Program-made: the position numbers and the translations under genes | Shown: in pieces, positions 1 to 5,212 of the stretch | How the letters are laid out: every line of letters starts with the position of its first letter | How positions within the stretch are numbered: the stretch's first letter is position 1 | The notes under the pieces: model-generated | Seen by the model: the letters and a program-made list of their open reading frames with translations, nothing else | The model's database searches: none | What the model was told of the DNA's origin: nothing | DNA from: Thermoplasmatota archaeon | GTDB taxonomy: Archaea > Thermoplasmatota > Thermoplasmata > Halarchaeoplasmatales > Halarchaeoplasmataceae | NCBI GenBank assembly: GCA_018610025.1 | Contig: JAHENW010000176.1 | Span: 1-5,212 of the forward strand | Direction of reading: 5' to 3' | Length of the DNA stretch: 5,212 nt

Positions 1-169
1 ATAGGAACCACGTCGCTGAAAGTGCTATGCCGGCCTGGGCGTCGGTGATTCCTAGATCACTTTCGATCTGAACAAGGAGGGTGGGAGCGGTCAGCCTCCC
101 CACAAATATGAGCATCCAGCTCAAGGATATCAGGGTCAAAGTCCAGTGTTTCTGCTCGAACTCAACCAT
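1..169 (-). CDS. MFS-type transporter, N-terminal fragment (gene continues off the left edge)
   Basis: Reading the minus strand from the ATG at 169-167 gives 56 codons open to the edge, starting MVEFEQKHWTLTLISLSW. Seen directly: a short polar N-terminus, a hydrophobic first membrane segment at about residues 9-33 that contains Arg25 and Pro29, then a loop with D38-L-G-I-T and A44-Q-A-G leading into a second hydrophobic stretch. This pattern (helix 1, 'DLGIT..QAG' loop, helix 2) is typical of the start of Major Facilitator Superfamily carriers, which move small solutes across the cytoplasmic membrane. The substrate cannot be told from this piece. No Shine-Dalgarno precedes the ATG, and a TATA box lies at leaderless distance upstream. 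The gene is divergent from the hydrolase at 256. The family call is an inference from about 56 residues; the reading frame and start are better supported than the family. Confidence 0.72.
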   Translation of the reverse strand, partial: MVEFEQKHWTLTLISLSWMLIFVGRLTAPTLLVQIESDLGITDAQAGIALSATWFL

Positions 170-191
170 CGGTTGAAGAGCGAGTGGGCAG

Positions 192-201
192 AATATAAAA
201 A
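192..201 (-). promoter_or_regulatory. TATA box for the leftward MFS-type gene
   Basis: On the minus strand this reads TTTTTATATT, a good archaeal TATA element. Its centre is about 27 bases upstream of the ATG at 169, so transcription should begin at or next to the start codon. That predicts a leaderless mRNA and agrees with the lack of a ribosome binding site. The BRE position just upstream is a poor match. The same A/T stretch could in principle serve the plus strand, but that would leave the hydrolase a leader of about 30 bases without a Shine-Dalgarno. Confidence 0.55.
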
Positions 202-216
202 GGTTGGGGCGTAAAA

Positions 217-230
217 AGTCTAAATATTAT
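217..230 (+). promoter_or_regulatory. TATA box (with possible BRE) for the hydrolase gene
   Basis: The stretch TAAATATTAT at 221-230 follows an A-rich run (AAAAAG at 213-218) that could act as a BRE. Its centre is about 30 bases upstream of the ATG at 256, which places the expected transcription start almost on the start codon. No GGAGG-like sequence is found in the bases before 256, so a leaderless transcript is the simplest reading. The assignment rests on spacing and composition only. Confidence 0.45.
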
Positions 231-255
231 CCCTACCTATTATCAATCGATAGCC

Positions 256-801
256 ATGAAGGAAGCCGTATTGGTCGTCGATATGATAAAGGATTTCGTT
301 TATGGAAAGTTCGGTAGTGAGGGAGCCGAAAACATAATCGAGCCGCTGGCCCATTTCTTGAAAGAAGGGAGGGAAAGGAACGTGCCCGTGTTCTTTCTGA
401 AAGATAGTCATAGAGAGAGAGACCAGGAATTGCAGGTATGGGGTCAGCACGCAATGGAAGACGAGGAGGGTTCTGAGATAGTCTCCGATCTGAAGGGGCT
501 GTATGATGTGAAGATAGAGAAACAGCACTTCGACGGGTTCTACGATACGGGACTGGAAGAAGAATTGTTAGAGCGAGATATCGATAAGCTGATAATAACC
601 GGAGTTAGCACTGATATATGCGTTCAGCACACCGCAGCAGGGGCCTTCTTCAGAGGCTACGATATAGTGGTACTTGAAGACTGCACCGCGGCCATATCAA
701 AAGAGAAACATGAGGATGCGTTGGAATACATGAAGAATGTCTATGGTGCTGAGATAGAAAGTTCAAAAAATATAATAGAAAAATGGAAAGAAAGGGGTTG
801 A
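256..801 (+). CDS. Isochorismatase/nicotinamidase-family cysteine hydrolase
   Basis: This is a complete 181-residue cytosolic protein, the usual length for the family. Family members hydrolyse amide or related bonds through a cysteine nucleophile. The catalytic triad is visible as Asp9 (in VLVVDM), Lys89 (in EKQHFDGF) and Cys122 (in TGVSTDICVQH), with the conserved cis-peptide position at Val117-Ser118. Asp50 and His52 (KDSH) plus His65 (GQHAM) match the metal-binding D-x-H...H pattern of archaeal nicotinamidases, which points to PncA-like chemistry (nicotinamide to nicotinate) more than to isochorismatase. The motif layout also resembles, from memory, Thermoplasma Ta0454, whose substrate is not settled as far as I know. 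No signal peptide is seen. The start is chosen because Asp9 falls at the normal position and a TATA box sits at leaderless distance. The gene diverges from the MFS-type gene and converges on the surface-protein gene. Family is certain; substrate is open. Confidence 0.93.
   Translation: MKEAVLVVDMIKDFVYGKFGSEGAENIIEPLAHFLKEGRERNVPVFFLKDSHRERDQELQVWGQHAMEDEEGSEIVSDLKGLYDVKIEKQHFDGFYDTGLEEELLERDIDKLIITGVSTDICVQHTAAGAFFRGYDIVVLEDCTAAISKEKHEDALEYMKNVYGAEIESSKNIIEKWKERG
765..783 (-). terminator. Possible oligo-T terminator for the surface-protein gene
   Basis: Downstream of the surface-protein stop (minus strand), T5 at 783-779 and T6 at 770-765 occur within 19 bases of A/T-rich sequence. Archaeal transcription commonly ends at such T-runs without a required hairpin. 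The site lies inside the last codons of the opposing hydrolase gene, because there are only 7 bases between the two stops. The A-runs may equally reflect Lys/Asn/Ile codons of the hydrolase, so this is tentative. Confidence 0.35.
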
Positions 802-808
802 AGGGAGT

Positions 809-3625
809 TTACCACTCTTCGTCGGGTCCGATCTGAGAGGACTCTTCCTCTTCCTCGGTCCAGACTTCCTCTTCTTCACCTGTCTCTTCGGTTTCCTCGA
901 ATGTCTCTTCTTCACCAGTTTCCTCGAATGTTTCCTCTTCTTCAGCGGGACCTTCCCACTCTTTCTCTTCTTCCCATTCGGTGGTGGGCTCTTCAGTGGG
1001 TTCTGCTGCTGCACCGGTTGGCTGCTTGCCGCCCTTTAACAGCATGTATCCGCCGGTTCCGAGTATCAACAGAAGTAGTATCAGACCGAGTAGGCTCATG
1101 AGTGACAATCCTCCGACCGTCTTCATGTTCAAGGCAGATGGGTTCTCTTCGACCTCTACGACCTCCGTGTTACTGGTTTCGGTAGTATATTCACTTACAG
1201 ACATTATATAGTCCCCGTCAGGTCCTTCCGGCACATTGACCGTGAAAGTGCCCTTTGGGCTGTCCGTCTGTATCTGCTTACTGTCGCCAGTTTCCTGGAA
1301 GTAGCAAGAGATAGTCATCTTATCTGGTATCTTCTTGTCTCCCAGGGGTTCCACTTCATAACGAACTTTAATCTTCTGTCCGGGTTTGTAGACTCCGGTG
1401 ACGTAATCTGATTCTGTGACTATCTCCACATGTAGATTGTATTCCGATGTCTCCCAGACAGAGATACTCTCTGTCAAGAGTACACCACTTGAGGTGACTA
1501 CTTCCAATTTGGCAGTATAGTAAGAAGCCGGATTATCTGGTATCTGGTATGTGAACTCGTTACCTATTGGGCTTTCCATCTTCATGATGTCTCCGTTATC
1601 GTCCATTATCTTGTATTTGATGGAATCAGTGTAGTTAGAACCGACGAGTTCATAGCTGAATGTTATGTTATCCCCAGCTACGTATTCGTTCTGGTCTGCG
1701 TTAAGTAAAAGTTCCATCTCTGTTACTGGGATTTGTATCAAATTGCTGCCGGTAGTCTCTTGGTCAAGTTTGGCGTCCACCTGTAGATATAGATATTCAT
1801 TTGGATTGAAGTTGTCGGGGACCAGGAATTGTATATTCCCGCCAGAGGCATAGTCCTTATAATATACCTTGTTTCCGCTGTAAACTTCATACTGTACATT
1901 TGCGCTGACCACATCGCCTGCTTGGGTCACTGTGTAGTTCACATTAACTTGTTCACCCGGAGCATAGCTGTATTTATCTGTGTCTAGGAGTACATTGAGG
2001 TTCTTGACCTCGTCATCCACATTTATCTGCTGTTGTGCTGGATAAGCAGAGTATCCATTCTTCTCCGCCGTAACATTGACTTGGTAAAGTCCGGGGTCGA
2101 CATCGGGTCCAAGCTCAACTGGCATCACCGCTTGACCGGTATCATCTGTCTGACCGCTGAATTCATAACCGTCTATCATATCTCCGTCCTGCTTGAGTCT
2201 CACTGTGAAATCAGCATTCTCAACTGGGGCACCGTCCACATGGGTGTATACATCCACGTAAACCGTTTGTCCCGTTAGATAAGAAGTGCTGTCTGTACTG
2301 AAGGATGCTGAAAGGTCACTGACTTCTCTCCATTCACCCCAGTGTGTTTCATATTGGTCTGACTTGTTCGCCCAGATATCGATTTTCATATCCCAGGCCA
2401 TCCGGATATCGGAAGGAACCTCGTAGTTGAAGCTTCCGCCAGAGACAGAACTGCTCAATGTTTGTTGATCGCCATTATCATCCCAATATTTAACCCTGTA
2501 CTCTACGTCCATTCCCGTAGCTTCTGATCCGTCAACTATCTTACTGACCGTGTAATAGACATGAACTGTCTCATCGGGTAGATATGCATCTTTGTCGGTT
2601 GTAGCATCGAGTTCATACTTCTTCACCATGAAATCTTCGTCGTCGATATTGTGATCAGTATCTGACTCGTTGACCAGTACTATATATCTGCCATCAGACA
2701 GGTCAGTTGGTAGGGTGTATTCCTTGCTCCATGCGCCTTCGACGGACTGATTACTCCATGTTTTGATAGCTGGACCAGTGTTAAAGTCATAGTACGAATT
2801 GATTGAGATATCTACTGGTTCTGGATAATTGGATTGTACACTGATCTCGATATCCTGCCCTTGGGTGTAAAAAGTTTGGTCAGGGTATATATTTATCTCC
2901 ATGTAGATTACCGTGAAGGTATTGGTCGCTATGGTCGTTTCATTAGCGTCGTGCTCTATGATCAGTTCATATTGTCCTGTTTCCCAAAAGTCTCCAAAGG
3001 ATCCGTTCACTACTCCATTTTGATCCGTCCATTCATTATAGTCCCAGCTCACTGGTTCACCGCTGTAATTCACCCGCATGTCGGTCCATATCCCGGCGGG
3101 GGCTGCATTACCGTGCTGGTCGATGAGTTTTGCCTGAGAGTAAACATTTTCGCCTTTCGTGAAGAATTTCTTCTCGTTATGATCGACATCAGTCGGTTTT
3201 ATCCAGGAGTTCTGTTGGTAGTTAGTACTGGAGTATATGTGGACTGTAGCATTGTTATAATCGCCTACAGGATTCGTGACGTTCAAAAAGTATTTCCCGG
3301 TGTTTCTACCAGTAGTACCAAAGAAAACGTTGTTATCCGAACTACTGTAGAAACCGCCATCATCTACCGTGACGGTCCGGGAGTCCTGTGGAGTCCCCTG
3401 CCAATCCTGAAGTTCAACGGTTACATCCTGGTTCGAAACGTCGTTCAATGATAGAGTGAAGTAGATATTGTGGTCGCCTCTTCTGAACCAACTCTGTCGT
3501 GTTCCCTCTGAATCCGTTGGATAAACATCACCGGATTGTGCCGTTGCCGTGTTCATCAGCATCGGAAGCGCTGATACCAGCAAAAGCACTATCACTACTA
3601 CGCTAAATATTCTTTTCTTTTTCAT
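809..3625 (-). CDS. Large membrane-anchored surface protein: eight Ig-like repeats, transmembrane helix, Glu-rich tail
   Basis: The protein has 938 residues counted from the ATG at 3625-3623. Residues 1-29 form a signal peptide (KKKR, hydrophobic core, likely cut after A-T-A29). Eight repeats of about 95-108 residues follow, each opened by an aromatic-x-x-Gly-acidic/Gln-x-Val/Ile motif. The anchor positions are G50, G158, G256, D351 (in place of Gly), G452, G557, G651 and G749. Most repeats close with a G-x-F...V/I-P...Y-x-x-x-V strand pattern, as in macroglobulin (MG2-like) or bacterial Ig-like beta-sandwiches. Twelve N-x-S/T sequons lie between residues 115 and 664. A membrane helix spans about 840-863, followed by K-G-G-K. 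The tail 867-938 holds 33 Glu in 72 residues. Positive-inside logic puts the repeats outside and the tail in the cytoplasm. It probably acts as a stalk, adhesin or envelope component. No catalytic motif is visible and I do not recognise a named family. A GTG at 3634 would add three residues but overlaps the Shine-Dalgarno. Confidence 0.88.
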   Translation of the reverse strand: MKKKRIFSVVVIVLLLVSALPMLMNTATAQSGDVYPTDSEGTRQSWFRRGDHNIYFTLSLNDVSNQDVTVELQDWQGTPQDSRTVTVDDGGFYSSSDNNVFFGTTGRNTGKYFLNVTNPVGDYNNATVHIYSSTNYQQNSWIKPTDVDHNEKKFFTKGENVYSQAKLIDQHGNAAPAGIWTDMRVNYSGEPVSWDYNEWTDQNGVVNGSFGDFWETGQYELIIEHDANETTIATNTFTVIYMEINIYPDQTFYTQGQDIEISVQSNYPEPVDISINSYYDFNTGPAIKTWSNQSVEGAWSKEYTLPTDLSDGRYIVLVNESDTDHNIDDEDFMVKKYELDATTDKDAYLPDETVHVYYTVSKIVDGSEATGMDVEYRVKYWDDNGDQQTLSSSVSGGSFNYEVPSDIRMAWDMKIDIWANKSDQYETHWGEWREVSDLSASFSTDSTSYLTGQTVYVDVYTHVDGAPVENADFTVRLKQDGDMIDGYEFSGQTDDTGQAVMPVELGPDVDPGLYQVNVTAEKNGYSAYPAQQQINVDDEVKNLNVLLDTDKYSYAPGEQVNVNYTVTQAGDVVSANVQYEVYSGNKVYYKDYASGGNIQFLVPDNFNPNEYLYLQVDAKLDQETTGSNLIQIPVTEMELLLNADQNEYVAGDNITFSYELVGSNYTDSIKYKIMDDNGDIMKMESPIGNEFTYQIPDNPASYYTAKLEVVTSSGVLLTESISVWETSEYNLHVEIVTESDYVTGVYKPGQKIKVRYEVEPLGDKKIPDKMTISCYFQETGDSKQIQTDSPKGTFTVNVPEGPDGDYIMSVSEYTTETSNTEVVEVEENPSALNMKTVGGLSLMSLLGLILLLLILGTGGYMLLKGGKQPTGAAAEPTEEPTTEWEEEKEWEGPAEEEETFEETGEEETFEETEETGEEEEVWTEEEEESSQIGPDEEW
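891..944 (-). repeat. Tandem 27-base repeat in the acidic-tail coding region
   Basis: Two adjacent units, 891-917 and 918-944, both begin GTTTCCTCGAATGT on the plus strand and continue with near-identical CTTCTTC sequence offset by three bases. In the protein they give two copies of a nine-residue Glu-rich unit (G/E-E-E-E-T-F-E-E-T). Retained identity in 14 consecutive bases suggests a recent in-frame duplication, so the length of the tail may vary between strains. Confidence 0.7.
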
Positions 3626-3630
3626 GTTTT

Positions 3631-3637
3631 TCACCTT
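3631..3637 (-). promoter_or_regulatory. Shine-Dalgarno site that fixes the surface-protein start
   Basis: On the minus strand the sequence AAGGTGA matches the archaeal anti-Shine-Dalgarno target (GGAGGTGA), with a 5-base spacer AAAAC before the ATG at 3625. The upstream in-frame GTG (3634-3632) is part of this site and cannot be translated efficiently with it, so ATG is preferred. Confidence 0.75.
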
Positions 3638-3647
3638 GTTTTTTTAT

Positions 3648-3666
3648 AGTCTGCATATGTCAGACT
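3648..3666. promoter_or_regulatory. Inverted repeat, possible operator
   Basis: AGTCTG and CAGACT form perfect 6-base arms around a 7-base A/T-rich spacer that contains CATATG. The symmetry extends outwards to TATA on both sides if one base is bulged. It lies between the proximal TATA candidate and the ribosome binding site of the surface-protein gene, where a bound regulator could block initiation. Length and position fit a dimeric helix-turn-helix repressor site, but a 6-base dyad in A/T-rich DNA can arise by chance. Confidence 0.3.
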
Positions 3667-3673
3667 TATATAG
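3665..3673 (-). promoter_or_regulatory. Proximal TATA candidate for the surface-protein gene
   Basis: The minus strand reads CTATATAAG. With usual archaeal spacing, transcription would begin near 3643 and leave a leader of about 18 bases that still includes the AAGGTGA ribosome binding site. It competes with the stronger-looking box at 3696-3704; I cannot decide which is used. Confidence 0.4.
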
Positions 3674-3695
3674 TCATGCGAAGATAAACCTTCTA

Positions 3696-3711
3696 CTATA
3701 TAAATCTTTTA
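3696..3711 (-). promoter_or_regulatory. Distal BRE plus TATA box for the surface-protein gene
   Basis: The minus strand reads TAAAAGATTTATATAG: an A-rich BRE-like element directly followed by TTTATATA, close to the archaeal consensus. Predicted initiation is near 3674, giving a leader of about 50 bases. This is the best-looking core promoter in the window and argues that the surface-protein gene can be transcribed apart from the protease gene upstream. Confidence 0.55.
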
Positions 3712-3730
3712 GTATATCGTTCGAACTATC

Positions 3731-3762
3731 GAGAGAACACTGTTATTCTGGACAGTGCTCTC
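3731..3762 (-). terminator. Hairpin at the 3' end of the protease gene
   Basis: GAGAG (3731-3735) and CACTGT (3738-3743) pair with ACAGTG (3752-3757) and CTCTC (3758-3762). This gives an 11-base-pair stem with a two-base bulge and an 8-base loop. One arm overlaps the protease stop codon at 3763-3761. No T-run follows on the minus strand, so a classical bacterial-type terminator is not shown. It may instead mark transcript 3' processing or protect the protease mRNA end. Confidence 0.45.
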
Positions 3763-5212
3763 AAGTTGTGTCCCGGGGGCCTTTCCGATAATAATACCAT
3801 ATGGATACCATCACGACGACGGAAAAATACATCACTGGACTGAGAAAAGGGAGGCCTCCATCGCCGGTTTCATTGGAAGCACCCGTCTCATTGGATTCCT
3901 CTCCCTCCCCGCTCTCACCACCGTTTTCATCGATCTGGCCGTTGACCTTTTCAGACCTCCAACCCTCGCCGTGCTCATTCACCGCGCTGACCTGGTAGTA
4001 ATACTCGGTGTCCAGTTCTACCTCCACATCCGTATAATTGGTACTGCCATCCACTTCAGTCAGGAGAACCAGATCATCTTTCTCTTTCCCCCTGTATACT
4101 TTATAATACTGTATGGGAGAACCTCCATCATCCCTGGGCTCATCCCATCGGAGGGTGATATTATCCTGACTTGTTTGTATCTGAACGTTTTGAGGCATGG
4201 TTGGTTTTACTCCTCCCGCAGCACGGTAGGCGTTCACCAGTCCGTATCCGTACTTATCGTCTTTACCTTCGTCCCCCAAATCGATGGCCTGCTGATGTAG
4301 GTCATCCCTCAGAGCATCCGGGCCTTGACCGGGTTTGTATGACATCCTGATGGCAGCGACGGCGGAAACGAAAGGAGTGGCCATTGAAGTACCGATCTTT
4401 TTTCCGTAGCCTGAATTCAAAACGGTGGATAGTACGGCTTTATCACTACCTCCCCCAGGACCTGCCAGCTCTATCCATGGACCGTGATTACTGTAGTAGG
4501 CCTGGTTCATATCGCCGTTCACTGCAGCGACCGATATCACGGAGTCGTAGGCAGCAGGATAATATTTAGTAGAGCTGCCGTCATTTCCCGCAGCCGCGGT
4601 GAGCACAATCCCGTTCTGGTAGGCAACATCCATCTGCTTCTCGAAGGCAGCGGACATCGGGGAATACTGGCCTCCGAAGCTCATGCTGATGATATCGGCA
4701 CCGTTCTCCCTCGCATATCTGATGGCCTTTGATACATCGAACATACTGCCGCCCTTCTCTTCCATCACCTTGAGCGGCATCAGCTTTACATCTGGTGCTG
4801 TACCCGCGATCCCCTCTGAGTTGTTGGCCGCAGCTCCGATTATCCCGGCACAATGGGTCCCGTGACCGTCGGTATCCATGGGATCTGGATTATTGTTGAC
4901 GAAATCATATCCGCGGTAGTCATCTATATATCCATTAGCATCGTTGTCCAGGCCGTCGTCAGGTACCTCGTCCTCGTTCACCCACATGTTTTCCTCTAAG
5001 TCAGGGTGATTGTAATCTACACCTGTGTCCAACACGGCCACTACAACTCCTTCTCCCGTCTCATCCAACCGCTTCGCAAAGTCAGCTCGAACCATCCTCC
5101 GACCCCACTGGGAATCCACCCTGGGATCGTTCACCTGAGATACTGCCGTTTGTGCAGAGGATAATAGTAAGAGTGAAAGAACCAAAAGGGCGAGGAACAC
5201 AAATCTACTATC
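3761..5212 (-). CDS. Membrane-anchored subtilisin-family (S8) serine protease with fibronectin III domain, 5' end probably beyond the edge
   Basis: Numbered from the GTG at 5200, the protein has 479 residues. A hydrophobic signal segment (2-20) leads almost directly into a mature subtilisin N-terminus (NDPRVDSQWG). The catalytic residues are Asp58 (AVLDTG), His113 (DGHGTHCAG) and Ser272 (GTSMATP), with oxyanion Asn206 (AAGND). An insert at 85-94 (D-N-D-A-N-G-Y-I-D-D) is a Ca-binding loop common in subtilases. About 333-423 is a fibronectin type III domain (PQNV, LRWDEP, YYKVYRG, YYYQVSAVN). A Gly/Glu/Ser/Asn linker with two NET sequons follows, then a membrane helix (about 452-471) and a short basic end. 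It should degrade or process proteins on the outer face of the membrane. Codons upstream of 5200 (Asp-Ser-Arg-Phe) stay in frame with no stop or Shine-Dalgarno, and a signal peptide needs a basic N-region, so the true start is probably outside the window. No I9 propeptide is present. It lies upstream of the surface-protein gene on the same strand. Confidence 0.94.
   Translation of the reverse strand, partial: DSRFVFLALLVLSLLLLSSAQTAVSQVNDPRVDSQWGRRMVRADFAKRLDETGEGVVVAVLDTGVDYNHPDLEENMWVNEDEVPDDGLDNDANGYIDDYRGYDFVNNNPDPMDTDGHGTHCAGIIGAAANNSEGIAGTAPDVKLMPLKVMEEKGGSMFDVSKAIRYARENGADIISMSFGGQYSPMSAAFEKQMDVAYQNGIVLTAAAGNDGSSTKYYPAAYDSVISVAAVNGDMNQAYYSNHGPWIELAGPGGGSDKAVLSTVLNSGYGKKIGTSMATPFVSAVAAIRMSYKPGQGPDALRDDLHQQAIDLGDEGKDDKYGYGLVNAYRAAGGVKPTMPQNVQIQTSQDNITLRWDEPRDDGGSPIQYYKVYRGKEKDDLVLLTEVDGSTNYTDVEVELDTEYYYQVSAVNEHGEGWRSEKVNGQIDENGGESGEGEESNETGASNETGDGGLPFLSPVMYFSVVVMVSIWYYYRKGPRDTT

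Noticed and set aside
193..200. ATATAAAA read as the plus-strand promoter of the hydrolase
   Set aside because: It would give a leader of about 30 bases with no Shine-Dalgarno, while the box at 221-230 fits a leaderless start and this one fits the leftward gene.
241..252. TATC-AATC-GATA short inverted repeat before the hydrolase start
   Set aside because: The arms are only four bases in A/T-rich DNA, too weak to call an operator.
763..1014. Minus-strand 83-residue Lys/Arg-rich reading frame
   Set aside because: It is the shifted frame of the GAA/GAG-rich acidic-tail coding region (Glu codons read as Lys/Arg). It has no start signal and lies inside a well-supported gene.
2834..3451. Plus-strand 205-residue open frame
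   Set aside because: It is antisense to the surface-protein gene, has no recognisable domain, no ribosome binding site, and the opposing frame has a clear repeat architecture and signal peptide.
3641..3649. TATAAAAAA on the minus strand as the surface-protein promoter
   Set aside because: It is only about 20 bases before the ATG, which would start transcription inside the coding region and remove the ribosome binding site.
3755..4300. Plus-strand 181-residue open frame
   Set aside because: It is antisense to the FN3 domain and the C-terminal part of the protease catalytic region; its hydrophobic look comes from the complement of acidic and polar codons.
4581..4853. Minus-strand 90-residue frame within the protease
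   Set aside because: It overlaps the catalytic core (His113 to Asn206) in another frame and has Cys/Arg-rich sequence without family features.
1..5212. CRISPR array, insertion sequence, tRNA or rRNA
   Set aside because: I saw no spaced direct repeats, transposase motifs, terminal inverted repeats or RNA-gene folds; the only direct repeat is the coding duplication at 891-944.

Overview
The window looks like a chromosomal piece of an archaeon, most plausibly a Thermoplasmatota-type lineage, though that placement is a judgement from protein style and not a measured match. Supporting signs are TATA-box promoters at the right distance from starts, two genes with no Shine-Dalgarno that look leaderless, heavy use of ATA and AGA/AGG codons, secreted proteins with a signal peptide plus a C-terminal membrane anchor, and a cysteine hydrolase that resembles (from memory) Thermoplasma Ta0454.

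Layout. 1-169 (minus) is the N-terminal end of an MFS-type transporter that runs off the left edge. 170-255 is a divergent promoter region. 256-801 (plus) is an isochorismatase/nicotinamidase-family hydrolase. It converges, with only 7 bases between stop codons, on a large minus-strand gene (809-3625) for a cell-surface protein: signal peptide, eight Ig-like repeats of about 100 residues, one membrane segment, and a 72-residue glutamate-rich tail. 3626-3763 is an intergenic control region with two TATA candidates, a dyad, a strong ribosome binding site and a hairpin at the end of the upstream gene. 3761-5212 (minus) is a membrane-anchored subtilisin-family protease with a fibronectin type III domain. 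Its true start probably lies just beyond the right edge.

How the genes may work together. The protease and the stalk protein are on the same strand, both exported and both membrane-anchored, so they may form a cell-surface protein-processing or protein-degrading pair. The stalk gene also has its own promoter signals, so it need not depend on the protease transcript. The hydrolase and the transporter share a short divergent promoter region, which is suggestive of, but does not prove, a common small-molecule salvage or uptake role. I saw no mobile element, CRISPR array, tRNA or rRNA.
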